Below are positions 28,611-41,700 of a DNA stretch of 64,000 bases, in pieces. Source of the stretch: Bugula neritina (lineage: Eukaryota > Bryozoa > Gymnolaemata > Cheilostomatida > Bugulidae); the NCBI GenBank assembly GCA_964035545.1, contig OZ037766.1, positions 33,275,773 through 33,339,772 of the forward strand, written 5' to 3'. The first letter of the stretch is position 1; every line of letters begins with the position of its first letter. The translations under genes and the position numbers were made by a program. The notes under the pieces are model-generated. The model had not been told where the DNA came from. It worked only from the letters and a program-made list of their open reading frames with translations, and did no database searches.

Positions 28611-29357
28611 AGAAGTATTCAGTGTATTTGTTTGTGACTGCAGGCTCAATATTTAACCTGGCATTGCTTATCATAGCTGCTACCATGAGTTCAGATCATT
28701 CAATGAACTACTGCTATATATGCACATAAGTGTGTATTTGATAGAGGAAAAAACTATATGTATATTCCAACATAACAAACCCTTTCTCTTCCCATGCAAT
28801 AGCATTTATAGTGTTATCCTAATAATTGTGTATATACTGTATACTGTCTATAATAGTCAGAACAACAATGATATAGCAAATCATTTGCCCAATTTTCTCA
28901 TTATATACACAGCTAACTTGGCAAATCACTACAATACAATAAAATAGGCCATCAGAAGAAACTATAAACCATTTATTTTGGAGTCATTCTTATAACAGAT
29001 CTCTCTAAATTAGATTGGAAATCTAACTCATAAGTCATTTGCTCAATCAGTCATAGTAATTCCGAAAATTCAATCTTGCAAACCTAAAGTTTTAAATAAA
29101 AACAGTACAGAAATGTTTATTAGCCTTGGAGCAGCTAGTGATAGGTAACTTATTGTCAAGCTGCTGTATATGATCATGTAGAGTTGTGTGAACACTCTGG
29201 TTATAAGAGAACTATAATAGGTTGTTTTAATGAGCATTTCATACCAGGAATATATAATATACAAACTGTCCATGATACAGGGAGAAAACTCCTTCTGTGT
29301 TTAAAGTTAGCTTGAATCTGTTTTAGATATATTATAGATATATTATGTATGCTCACA

Positions 29358-29429
<72 letters not shown>

Positions 29430-30289
29430 CACAAATATATACACACGTTGATATATATATCTATACACACAAACATCATGTACATAAGTGTCACTGTAGT
29501 ATTATATGTTGCTAAATTAACAAACAAATTACATATCTATAGTGTATCTGATATATCTACTACATATCTAACAAGCTGTCTTATATATACCTATAATATA
29601 CTCAGCTTGGCTTGCTTGTTACATAACTAAGTCAAGAAGCATATTTCAGTATTTAGTCACAAAGGTGAACTGATTTTTTTCTTTGTCAATCAATTGATGT
29701 CTTAAAAAGATAAGAAGGCAGATATATTACCATCCAGCATGTGTATATTCACCCTTTCTCAGCTTGCAATGTATGAAAACCACAAAGCTCTTAGTCTAGC
29801 TTTTGTGATGCACAGGAATTTGCAAAAAGGAAGTGGCTCTCTTATTTTATGTAATTCTATAAATTCTGATGTTTTCCTTGTTAAGTGCGGCTTTTCAAAC
29901 TGACAAGAATGCAGATAAGATCAGCAGGTATGCATTGTCACCAAACTTTGAGGTCTGCTGTTTATTCACTATGGAGTTATTCTTGTGCAGCTCAGTTCAA
30001 TGTTAGTCCATAAGAATGTGATTGATTAAAGTATGAATGATAAAACATGGAGAATTAAATTCATATGGAGCAGAAGTGATAGCTATACAAACATATCAAT
30101 TGATGCTGGCATACTTCAACTCTGTTAGTCAATTGTTGTCTATCTAAATGCATATATGCTATAAGGTGTTGTGGCGCTTAAAAAGAATTTTACAGCAAAA
30201 AAGTTCCTGTTTAATCAAAACTTAGAAACAAAACATTATTTTCTATTTATAATTATAGAATATTATAGTGACAACATATTGCTAAAAGT
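28611..30289. other. Intergenic, convergent lectin 3' flanks
   Basis: Holds 3' flanks of the two facing lectin genes and an (ACGC)n tetranucleotide repeat at 29352-29430. No exon seen. Confidence 0.5.
29352..29430. repeat. (ACGC)n tetranucleotide repeat
   Basis: About 19 tandem ACGC units; CpG-rich in an AT-rich background and able to adopt Z-DNA by sequence type. Confidence 0.95.
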
Positions 30290-31370
30290 TCATCTTAGAA
30301 ATTTCTCACAAATGTAATATGTATCATATAAACATGATCCATCATCCCATTTAAGGTTTCGCTCATTTTCAAAGAGAGCAAGACAATCCTGAGAGCCTCC
30401 AAGGTTATCAGGTTGATCTTCATGCCAATCAGCAATCACTATATCCTTCCTAATGTTACCATCCCATTGCCATCGCCCATTAAACTCTCTACCACCGATC
30501 CACAGATATTTATCAATATATGAAATCCAGTCTGTAAAAGTAGTTTCTGATTAAGATGTCATATATATATGGTGTGTGCTATTGTGTAATAATAGAATAT
30601 ATTATGAACTAAATACAACATATCTCACAAAAAATAATTCATTAGATGCATTGAGACTGAAGGATTTAAAAGTTTCTATTTCATTCCCTAAAAAGTATTA
30701 AACTATTTATTTTGTTGACTCCTTAATTTATGCATAATATGCTATAATATATTAGATACGTGCGTACATCTTTAAAATGTGAGAGTTCAGTTTGTATATG
30801 CTTATAGCATCACCTTGATGAGTTTTCCTCATGTGTTTAACCCAAAAAATGGATTCCAGACTATCAAACACAGCCAGTCTCTCTCCAACACTCTGACAGG
30901 CAGCTTTTGCATCATCCCAATTTTTCTTTTGAGTACTGATTTTGAAGCATGACATAGAGTGATGGTTGTATAGATAACCCCTCGGACATGACAAGGCATC
31001 TGGAAATATTATCTCAGGTGTTTGTAAAAATGTACTTCAGTTATATAATTAGCATTTTACATAGTTATATTTTGTGCTATACATATCTAGTTAAAATAAG
31101 CTGAATAAGCTAAATAAATCACTCAAACTATAGTAAGAATACAAAAGTATATAGTTATCCTAATATACTTGTTCTAGTGTCTTGTACAGACGAACTCTGG
31201 GACATACTGATAATCTATCTTATATGGAGTTATAATATACTATTTAGGCATAATATGATAATGGAATCTGTATAAAACTTACCTTCACATGCTGACCAGC
31301 TGACACTAGTACAGGCAGCAACACACACTGCCAGAACTACACAGACCAGAACACACGTTCTAATATTCAT
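30290..31370 (-). CDS. Secreted C-type lectin, intact
   Basis: Exons (minus) 31283-31370, 30814-30999, 30290-30531; phase-1 introns; 171 aa. Residues 1 to about 24 form a signal peptide (RTCVLVCVVLAVCVAAC). A single C-type lectin domain follows: CPRGYLYN start, NWDDAKAAC, FWVKHMRKT, WIGGREFNGRWQW, then QPD at 131-133 (galactose-type calcium-site triad), KWDDGSC and the end YYICEKF. The facing paralogue has EPN instead, so the two predict different sugar preferences; this follows known C-type lectin rules and is not shown here. It is likely a soluble recognition lectin of mucosal or blood immunity. It converges with the frameshifted copy and shares its exon lengths. Confidence 0.88.
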
Positions 31371-34240
31371 GCTCAGATTACAAGTTATATATGACTGATT
31401 CAATAACAATCATAAGTTTAAACAACTCCTGAACTCTATACTTTGTAATATAAATTTCCATTCCTTTTATACTCAGTTATTTAAAGATATATATCTTTGT
31501 GATTGGATAATATTTATACATTTTGCACCAAGGGCTGCCCATTAGCATCACAAACATATTAACGTACATCTTGCAAAACAGAACTGAATGCTTTTTTTGA
31601 TCATATAATAGTTATAAAACTCTGATAGGATAGAAATGTTTTTGTTTTACTTTTTTCAGTAAAATAGCAACTTCTCAGAACATGTCTATATATATGTTTA
31701 TTTCATAAAGTAGGCTATACGTATATCAATGTTGAAGTTTATCGACGGAGAATTATATATATACACTTTACAACATACGTGTAATTATGCAATAAAATTT
31801 GTATGAATTAAGCTTTTGTTTATTATTATTCAATACAAGTCTAATTTCTAGTCACATGAGACCTGTGAATTGTTGTGTTTCAGAAAGCTCAATACTATTT
31901 TACATTTTCTAATTCTTAGCGATTTTTATAATTTTATAATTTACTTATTCAATTTTTTCGTATTTGCAAATTAGACCCCTTTCAGTGTTGCAAATGAACC
32001 ACTTTGAAGGGCTTCACTGTGGATTCTCTTCAATGCTGGAAATTTATAAAGTGACAAATAACTTTAATCCTGTTTCAGTGTTTTGTGGCCTATTTTCTCA
32101 GGTTATTTCTTTAAACCATTATACAGGTATTTTCATATTTCGACTGCAATTAATTATTGTATTAATATTACCATTCATAGATTTCCAGCTCTCTTGTATA
32201 AATATAAAAAACAAATCTATTGAAATTATTTGCAAAATTTTGCACATTTAAAGTCTGATATTGTAAATGATTATAACAAGATTATTACACCAATAACTGA
32301 AATTTAAACAAAAGTATTTAATAATGTTGCAATTGTTTAGGTAACCTATACTACTTGTACTGCCAATCGGAAGTGGATACCAGTTCTCTAACATCTCATC
32401 ACTATAACTTATGTAAAACATGTTGTGCAAGCAGATAGCTGTAAACTAACCCCCTATTCACACTGCTTGAATCAAAAAATTCTGTTGGGCTCCTGTTGGG
32501 TGGAGTTGGTATATGGTACTAGAATTTAAAAAATATTTTGGAAAGATTGAAAAATCTTTACATGGCTTGTTTAAATTAAACTCAGCTTATAAAAATCTAG
32601 CTTTCAATAATTACAAAAGCACGAAAACCAAAATCCTAAAAATTAATTAAACGGCTTAAATATACTTATTATTCAAATTAGTTTGCACAATTATTTAGGG
32701 ACACATATATTTAAAAGAGAGTTTTCTTTTTTTAATTTTTTTTATCTGGTCAATAATATCTATATAACATATTTTGAGAAGAATGTTGCGACAAGTTTGT
32801 AAATAATATCCAAAGGCGTACAAAAACGGACGTAACAGCATTTTACTTTTGCTGTTACAATGTATAGTAGGATAAATGTGAATGAGGGGTAAATGCTTCT
32901 GAGAAATAGTTGGACATCTTGAATTCATTGTTTAGTATAAACAATGTATAGGTGTATGTGTCATGATGGTGTTAAATATAACATTATAGTCTTGTAAAAT
33001 TGCTATGCGGAATAAAAGGTTTTGGTTCTTGGTTTCACTTCTATAGTTGTGACAATGCTTAGAGTGTGTATTCTGGATTTTTGGTGAAACAACAATTGAT
33101 CCTGTTGTCTAGATGGCTAAAGAATTAAAACAAGCTGAATAAACAGATGTCTAAGTTATTATTCAGTCAATACTGTTAAACACAATGTGCTCATTACATA
33201 TTAAACACAATGCACTCATTATATGTTAAAGTCCATTCATTGTCTGCTTGTAAAATGCATTTAAATGTAATTAATTCTTATCTATTTGATGGAGAGAATA
33301 AGACTGATGCAAGTAATCTAGCTGGTGAAGTAAAAAATTGGATCTGAAGGTTTCATTTGCTGAGTGTGAGAACATAAGTCAACCAGCTTAAACAGCATTT
33401 CATTGGCCAAAAGTTACAAGTTTATTGTTTCCTTACCGACTTTTCTCATGACCCTGCTTGTCTGTTAATATAATATATTGCTTTTTCCTGATTGGCTGAG
33501 CAACTTCCTTGTAGCCTGAACACTACATCAGAATTTAATGGAATCACCACCACTGCTTTTAACTCAACCACTAACATCCTGTTCAATCCTATAGCTTACT
33601 GGCCACAGCTGCTAAGCTTTATAGCTTGCTTCAAGTTATTGAATGGGTAATTCTAGTGACAGTATTTATATTTATTGTAGAAATTAACATAACTCTCCTG
33701 TAGTGTAAATTAGATTTCTTATGTCTCATTGATTACTTAACTATTTGCTATATCAACAATTTCATGTTCACTGAGCACTGCTTATAAATTCTCAGAAATA
33801 AACTTGCAGCATTATCATAATTCTGTCTTTAATCATCATATATAAAGAGAACATATAATATTATATTATAATATTCAGTGTGTAACTCTACAAGACATCA
33901 GTATTCTCTGCTATATGCAGTATAAAACAATCATAAGACTCCCTTCACCTCATGTCATGCATGTAGTTTAAACCAGTTTGTCATAATTTTTACTTTTTAT
34001 ACAAACTCTGAAGATGGATGCAGCACATTTCCATATTAAACACTCTTAAATTCAATAATGTCTGAGATAGAAATTTACGTTATCTATAGTTTATGTATAT
34101 AGAGAAGCTTAAAGTAGTAAACAAAGTAGTTTATGAAGTGCAACTTTTAGTCTTTTAGTTATATAAACAAAGTAGTGACTAAACATATTTCAAGTTAATT
34201 AATTTTTAATAAAATTATCAGCTTGCAAAAATATGTCAGC
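31371..34240. other. Gene-poor AT-rich region
   Basis: Apart from the intact lectin's upstream region I see no splice-consistent exon, RNA gene or tandem array in these 2.9 kb. Confidence 0.45.
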
Positions 34241-34245
34241 CATCT

Positions 34246-34284
34246 GAGTGTGTGTGAGTGTGTGTGTGTGAGTGAGTGTGTGTG

Positions 34285-34320
<36 letters not shown>

Positions 34321-34625
34321 TGTGTGCGTGCGTGCGTACGTGTGTGTGTGTGAGTGTGTGTGTGTGTGTATGTGTGCCTGTGTGCGGTGTGTGTGTGTGT
34401 GTGCGGTGTGTGTGTGTGCGCGCGTATTTGTGAGTGTATGTATGTGTGTGTGTGTGCATGTCTGCGTGTGTGCGTGCGTGTGTCTGTGTACGTACAAACG
34501 TGTGTCTGTGTACCTACGTGTGTGTGTGTGTGCACATGTCTGTGTGTGTAGTAGTAGTGGTGGTAGCAGTAGCAGTAGCAGCAACAGTAGCAGTAACAGT
34601 AGTAGTAGTAGTATAGTAGTATTTC
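34246..34625. repeat. Compound GT/GTGC/GTA repeat
   Basis: Long (GT)n mixed with GTGC tetranucleotides, then CAG/GTA trinucleotides near 34550-34620. The ORFs here are rich in Cys/Val or His/Thr and are products of simple sequence. Confidence 0.9.
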
Positions 34626-35221
34626 ACAGTGTATATTATAGTGGTCGTGCTGTACACTGTAGTGTAGTAGATCATACCCTGTAGTCATGGTGATATCGTA
34701 CGCTTTATGATGTTATAATAAAACTCTATTGAATGGAAGTGTTGAAGTGGAGTTATCATATCTTTATTTATTTAAATTATACACTCGTTATAATGTTATA
34801 GTTGCATACAAGTATTTATATTGCTATGAAATATAAAAGATGCATTCAACTCCAAACATAATCTTTACTGTTAAAATCAAGTACAGAAAACAGACTGAGA
34901 AAGTTAATTAAAAATATCTTAAACCTAAAAGTTGAAATTCGAAGGTTGAATTGAATTATGAAGAATAATATATGATGCTCAATAAACTACTCGAAGTGAT
35001 ATAATTTTTATATTTTATTTGAAAAAAATACTTCAACCATTTTATTAGTGCGGTATTATTAAAAGCCTGCTATAAAATTAAATGCTAATAACATTGTTCT
35101 CATCACATATTACTATAATATAGTAGATGATTAGGCTATTGCTCTATACAGTATAGTATATATAATATACACATGGTTCAAGAGGAAATACTAACTGGCC
35201 GTAAGACAACGAGCTCTTCTC

Positions 35222-35331
35222 CTCACACAACTAGCTGATAGAAGAGAAGTTGTTCTCCCTCTGTAAGAGGTACTTGGAGTGGAACTCAAAGCCCCGCCTC
35301 TGTACTGTCCTGCAATCAGATACGCTGTTAG
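35222..35331 (-). other. Possible orphan terminal exon
   Basis: On the minus strand, after an acceptor CTGATTGCAG, a phase-2 frame reads RTVQRRGFEFHSKYLLQREN then NFSSIS and a stop at 35234-35236. I could not join it to a neighbour: the gene at 35637-37410 already ends in a stop, and EXOSC10 has a better last exon. It may be an alternative last exon or nothing. Confidence 0.25.
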
Positions 35332-35336
35332 TAACA

Positions 35337-35338
35337 CT

Positions 35339-35397
<59 letters not shown>
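35337..35397. repeat. (CA)n microsatellite
   Basis: About 28 CA dinucleotides with a CGCG interruption near the left end. Confidence 0.95.
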
Positions 35398-35399
<2 letters not shown>

Positions 35400-35636
35400 A
35401 ATATGTGCTCTAACAATAGTGAAATAAACAATTTACCGGATGATATTAGTAATTAATAGAAGTTATATACAGCACAACCAGTGGCTAAAACACAAACCGC
35501 AATATCAAGTATGTATAACAGTATAAGTTTTTATGTTCCTAACTCAGCTAATTAAATATCAAACTTGTTGCAAACTACTCTACAACTATATGTATATTTG
35601 AATGCTTTAATTTCTATTTATAGAGAAAATTTAACC

Positions 35637-37410
35637 TCAGAAAGTATATAGATTCCCTCTTCTTAGAGAGACATTTCCTGATTTGCTCATCCCCGGCTGC
35701 GTCTGGTGGTTGTACACATCCCTGTACGTCTGCTGTTTAGGCTGATAGTATCCTGTAGCATGGTGGTTGTACACATCCGTGTACGTCTGCTGTTTAGGCT
35801 GATAGTATCCTGTGGTATGATGAAGTTTACTAAAGTCTTTCTTTGTGGAACTTATATCTTCAGTATGTGATCGGATGAGTGTAGTCTGGTTTCTTGATAT
35901 TTCTCTAAGTCTCAGTGAAAGGCGTACCAACTCCCCTATAAAAGTGAAGACCTATGGAGTTGCATTGTCTATGGTCAGGTGAGAAAGAAGACAACTCCGT
36001 TTGAGCAAAGAAAGAGTTCCATGCGCTCTAGCAGCTGTAACTTTTCTAACCTTATATTAACCAAGCCTAGTACTACCTTATCATTGCGATGATTTAGTAA
36101 ACAGTATATACATACGGCGCGTACACAGTACACATTATTATTGTGAATAAATCATAATTATTAGTACGTTATAGTAGTTCATCTATACTCCCACATATTG
36201 CAGGTATGTTGATAATGATGTAATGTGTTGAACTATACACTGATATGTTGATAATGTGTTGAACTATACACTGATATGTTGATAATAATGTAATGTGTTG
36301 AACTATATACTGATATGTTGATAATGATGTAATGTGTTGAACTATATACTGATATGTTGATAATGATGTAATGTGTTGAACTATATACTGATATGTTGAT
36401 AATGATGTAATGTGTTGAACTATACACTGATATGTTGATAATGATGTAATGTGTTGAACTATATACTGATATGTTGATAATGTGTTGAACTATATACTGA
36501 TATGTTGATAATGTGTAGAACTATATACTGATATGTTGATAATAATGCAATGTGTTGAACTATACACTGATATGTTGAGAATGTGTAGAACTATATACTG
36601 ATATGTTGATAATGATGTAATGTGTTGAACTATATACTGATATGTTGATAATGATGTAATGTGTTGAACTATATACTGATATGTTGATAATGTGTAGAAC
36701 TATACACTGATATGTTGATAATGTGTTGAACTATATACTGATATGTTGATAATGATGTAATGTGTTGAACTATATACTGATATGTTGATAATGATGTAAT
36801 GTGTTGAACTATATACTGATATGTTGATAATAATGTAATGTGTTGAACTATATACTGATATGTTGATAATAATGCAATGTGTTGAACTATACACTGATAT
36901 GTTGAGAATGTGTTGAACTATATACTGATATGTTGATAATGTGTTGAACTATACACTGATATGTTGATAATGTTGATAATGTGTTGAACTATACACTGAT
37001 ATGTTGATAATGTGTTGAACTATATACTGATATGTTGATAATGATGTAATGTGTTGAACTATATACTGATATGTTGATAATGATGTAATGTGTTGAACTA
37101 TATACTGATATGTTGATAATAATGCAATGTGTTGAACTATATACTGATATGTTGATAATGTGTTGAACTATATACTGATATGTTGATAATGATGTAATGT
37201 GTTGAACTATATACTGATATGTTGATAATAATGTAATGTGTTGAACTATATACTGATATGTTGATAATGTGTAGAACTACATTTCACTCCCAACAAACCT
37301 TTATTCACTCTGTTGACAGTTTGTGTTTTGACGTAGATGGCTTGCGCTGCAGATTGCATTCGCTTTGGTCGCATGTTGAAGTCCCAAATGCCTATTTCAG
37401 TGAGCCCCAT
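35637..37410 (-). CDS. Unidentified two-exon gene, 136 aa
   Basis: Exon 1 is 37299-37410 (start at 37410, 37 codons, phase-1 donor AAAG|GTTTGT). Exon 2 is 35637-35935 (acceptor TATAG, phase 1, stop at 35637). The product begins MGLTEIGIWDFNMRPKRMQS, continues as a likely amphipathic helix (VNRVNKGELVRLSLRLREIS) and ends in a Tyr/Gln-rich tail. That tail contains a 19-residue tandem duplication with GYYQPKQQTY in each copy. There is no signal peptide or membrane segment. I do not recognise the family. It follows EXOSC10 on the same strand. Its single intron holds a 1-kb minisatellite beginning about 20 nt from the donor. Splice phases and shared strand support one gene. Confidence 0.5.
36205..37275. 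repeat. Minisatellite in the intron of the unidentified gene
   Basis: About 32 copies built from TGTTGAACTATATACTGATA and GTTGATAATGATGTAA modules, giving alternating periods of about 30 and 39 bp. It ends close to the exon 1 donor at 37298. Confidence 0.9.
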
Positions 37411-38733
37411 CTTCAACTGCACAGTGAGTCAGTTAAGAATATTCTAGAAGACTCTGTGGTAAACAGTACTCTACTCAGAGAGAACCTTATGCAAGCTAGC
37501 TGATATAATGGTGTGACCGCACTGTCCACAAGAACTTCATCTCATGTCCTCATCTTATGTGATAAATCACTCCCAGGGGACCAAAACTCTCGCTCTTCGG
37601 TGACCTTGAATAACGGATGACCTTGATGACACTAGACTGCTGTGTTTTTATTCATTGATGAGCAGTTGATGGAGTGATTAGGCAATGATTGATAAGAAAA
37701 ATCAATATTTCTATTGAAAGTCAAGCTTTGTATTGGATTTTACACAGTAATAATTTTCATACTGACTGAATCAAGACCTAGCTCATTATACAGTCATGCA
37801 TTGCTAATGGTTACCGATACAACTGGCTGCAAGCTAGGCACAGCATCTGATTCTTTGAACATTGGAAATCTCAGGAGAAATGGATTTTTGGGACAGTTGA
37901 ATAAGACATCACCTCAATAAATATTGTATTATTTAATATGTATTATACATATATCATTATTGCTAACAGCACAGCTAACTGCATTGGAGGTATTATTCTC
38001 AGTTGTGGTGTTTAACATGACAGTGTTTCAGGATTTCGTATTATGGAATAAGAATAATTAGGAAATATGTAACGATTGACACCCAGAAGATATTGAGAAT
38101 AACAGGAATAGAACAAGAGACAATCTAATTGGTCATATCCAAATATATTGATGTATTATTCCATAGCTTTTGGCTACAGTTGAATTGGGAAATAAAAGAA
38201 TTATATACTATAATAGCATATATAATATTATATATTGACATTTTATTTGTGGAATTAAATTAGCATACATAATGATTATTACTATTGAAAGTCATTCATA
38301 AAAAGGAAAACACTTGATACAAATGTACATACACTATCACTATGAGTAATGTATGTACACTATCACTATTAGTAATGTACGTACACTATCCCTATGAGTA
38401 ATGTACACTATCCCTATGAGTAATGTACGTACACTATCCCTATGAGTAATGTACGTACACTATCACTATGAGTAATGTACGTACACTATCTCTATGAGTA
38501 ATGTATGTACACTATCCCTATTAGTAATGTACGTACACTATCCCTATGAGTAATGTATGTACACTATCCCTATGAGTAATGTACGTACACTATCCCTATG
38601 AGTAATGTATGTACACTATCCCTATGAGTAATGTACACATAAAATGACATCTAATGTAAAGTAGATAACAGTGCGGGTGGTCAGTGGTACACCCTGACTT
38701 AGATACAACTAACAGGTGAAGATCCAAGGCTTC
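37411..38733. other. Spacer between EXOSC10 and the unidentified gene
   Basis: Holds a minisatellite at 38330-38637 (about 13 copies with GTACACTATCCCTATGAGTA, 18-26 bp period). No exon supported; the plus-strand frame at 37714-37920 has no splice or family support. Confidence 0.5.
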
Positions 38734-41700
38734 TTATCTTTTATATGTGAAACTTTTCCCAGCATCTGCTCTGAAGTTGTTAGATTTCTGATTCTACACA
38801 ACAGAGTACAGAGTATAGAGTATATAGTAGGAGTACAGAGTACTCAGTTACTTGGAGTACGGAGTACTCAGTTACTTGGAGTACAGAGTACTCAGTTACT
38901 TGGAGTACAGAGTACACAGTTACTTGGAATACAGAGTACACAGTTACTTGGAGTACAGAGTACACAGTTACTTAGAGTACAGAGTACACAGTTACTTGGA
39001 GTACAGAGTAAGAGTACACAGTTACTTGGAGTACAGAGTACTCAGTTACTTGGAGTACAGAGTACACAGTTACTTGGAATACAGAGTACACAGTTACTTG
39101 GAGTACAGAGTACACAGTTACTTAGAGTACAGAGTACACAGTTACTTGGAGTACAGAGTAAGAGTACACAGTTACTTGGAGTACAGAGTACACAGTTACT
39201 TGGAGTACAGAGTAAGAGTACACAGTTACTTGGAGTACAGAGTACACAGTTACTTGGAATACAGAGTAAGAGTACACAGTTACTTGGAGTACAGAGTACA
39301 CAGTTACTTGGAGTACAGAGTACACAGTTACTTGGAATACAGAGTAAGAGTACACAGTTACTTGGAGTACAGAGTACACAGTTACTTGGAGTACAGAGTA
39401 CACAGTTACTTGGAGTACAGAGTACACAGTTACTCGGAGTACAGAGTAAGAGTATATAGTAGGAGTAGCATACTTTGTGTTTACTAGACTTCTTGAGTTT
39501 AGGGGGTTGAGGAGGTTTAAACTCGCTGTAGTCTGCAGTAGAATAATCGTAGGGTTTAAACTCAGAGTCCGGCTTTATAAGCTTCTTCTCTGGATTACTG
39601 GCTGGTCGGTATCTCATTGGCTGAGCCTGTGTAAGCAGTGATATGATTGGAGGACATTAAGACTATGCAAGATTTGGACTAAACAATACACTCTGTATTA
39701 TATACTATACTCTGTATTATATACTATACTATACTATGTATTATATACTATACTATACTCTGTATTATATACTATACTATACTTTGCATTATATACTATA
39801 ATATACTCTGTATTATATACTATACTCTGTATTATATACTATACTCTGTATTATATACTATACTCTGTATACTATACTCTGTATTATATACTATACTGTC
39901 TCTATTATATACTATACTATACTCTGTATTATATACTATACTATACTCTGTATTATATACTATAGTCTGTATTATATACTATACTCTGTATTATATACTA
40001 TACTCTGTATTATATACTATACTCTGTATTATATACTATACTATACTATGTATTATATACTATACTCTGTATTATACACCATACTATACTATACTCTGTA
40101 TTATATACTATACTCTGTATTATATACTATACTCTGTATTATATACTATACTCTGTATTATATACTATACTATACTCTGTATTATATACTATACTCTGTA
40201 TTATATACTATACTCTGTATTATATACTATACTCTGTATACTATACTCTGTATTATATACTATACTATACTCTGTATTATATACTATACTCTGTATTATA
40301 TACTATACTCTGTATTATATACTATACTATACTCTGTATTATATACTATACTCTGTATTATATACTATACTCTGTATTATATACTATACTATACTCTGTA
40401 TTATATACTATAATATACTCTGTATTATATACTATACTCTGTATTATATACTATACTCTGTATTATATACTATACTCTGTATACTATACTCTGTATTATA
40501 TACTATACTATACTCTGTATTATATACTATACTCTGTATTATATACTATACTATACTCTGTATTATATACTATACTCTGTATTATATACTATACTATACT
40601 CTGTATTATACACTATACTCTGTATTATATACTATAATCTGTATTATATACTATACTATACTCTGTATTATATACTATACTCTGTATTATATACTATACT
40701 ATACTCTGTATTATATACTATACTCTGTATTATATACTATACTATACTCTGTATTATATACTATACTCTGTATTATATACTATACTATAGTCTGTATTAT
40801 ATACTATACTCTGTATTATATACTATACTCTGTATTATATACTATACTCTGTATTATATACTATACTCTGTATTATATACTATACTCTGTATTATATACT
40901 ATACTCTGTATTATATACTATACTCTGTATTATATACTATACTCTGTATTATATACTATACTCTGTATTATATACTATACTCTGTATTATATACTATACT
41001 CTGTATTATATACTATACTCTGTATTATATACTATACTCTGTATTATATACTATACTCTGTATTATATACTATACTCTGTATTATATACTATACTCTGTA
41101 TTATATACTATACTATACTCTGTATTATATACTATACTATACTCTGTATTATATACTATACTCTGTATTATATACTATACTCTGTATTATATACTATACT
41201 CTGTATTATATACTATACTCTGTATTATATACTATACTCTGTATTATATACTATACTATACTCTGTATTATATACTATACTATACTCTGTATTATATACT
41301 ATACTCTGTATTATATACTATACTCTGTATTATATACTATACTATACTCTGTATTATATACTATACTCTGTATTATATACTATACTATACTCTGTATTAT
41401 ATACTATACTCTGTATTATATACTATACTCTGTATTATATACTATACTCTGTATTATATACTATACTCTGTATTATATACTATACTCTGTATTATATACT
41501 ATACTATACTCTGTATTATATACTATACTATACTCTGTATTATATACTATACTATAGTCTGTATTATATACTATACTCTGTATCATATACTATACTATAC
41601 TCTGTATTATATACTATACTCTGTATTATATACTATACTCTGTATTATATACTATACTCTGTATTATATACTATACTATACTCTGTATTATATACTATAC

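Noticed and set aside
34195-34688. Cys/Val-rich and His/Thr-rich frames
   Set aside because: Products of the (GT)n/(CA)n microsatellite on both strands.
35222-35331. Last exon of EXOSC10
   Set aside because: EXOSC10 exon 16 ends in phase 0, which gives an early stop here. The exon at 38734-38793 joins in phase and its [15 protein letters not shown] end suits the protein.
37258-37503. Plus-strand 81-codon frame
   Set aside because: Antisense to exon 1 of the unidentified gene, whose phases match a second exon; the plus frame begins inside the repeat array.
38716-39617. Frames rich in [14 protein letters not shown] or CVLCTPSN repeats
   Set aside because: Translations of the 24-bp intron array. 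Only the part at 39474-39626 (EXOSC10 exon 16) is real.
40048-40413. 121-codon Tyr/Leu/Ile frame
   Set aside because: Translation of the 19/24-bp intron 15 array.
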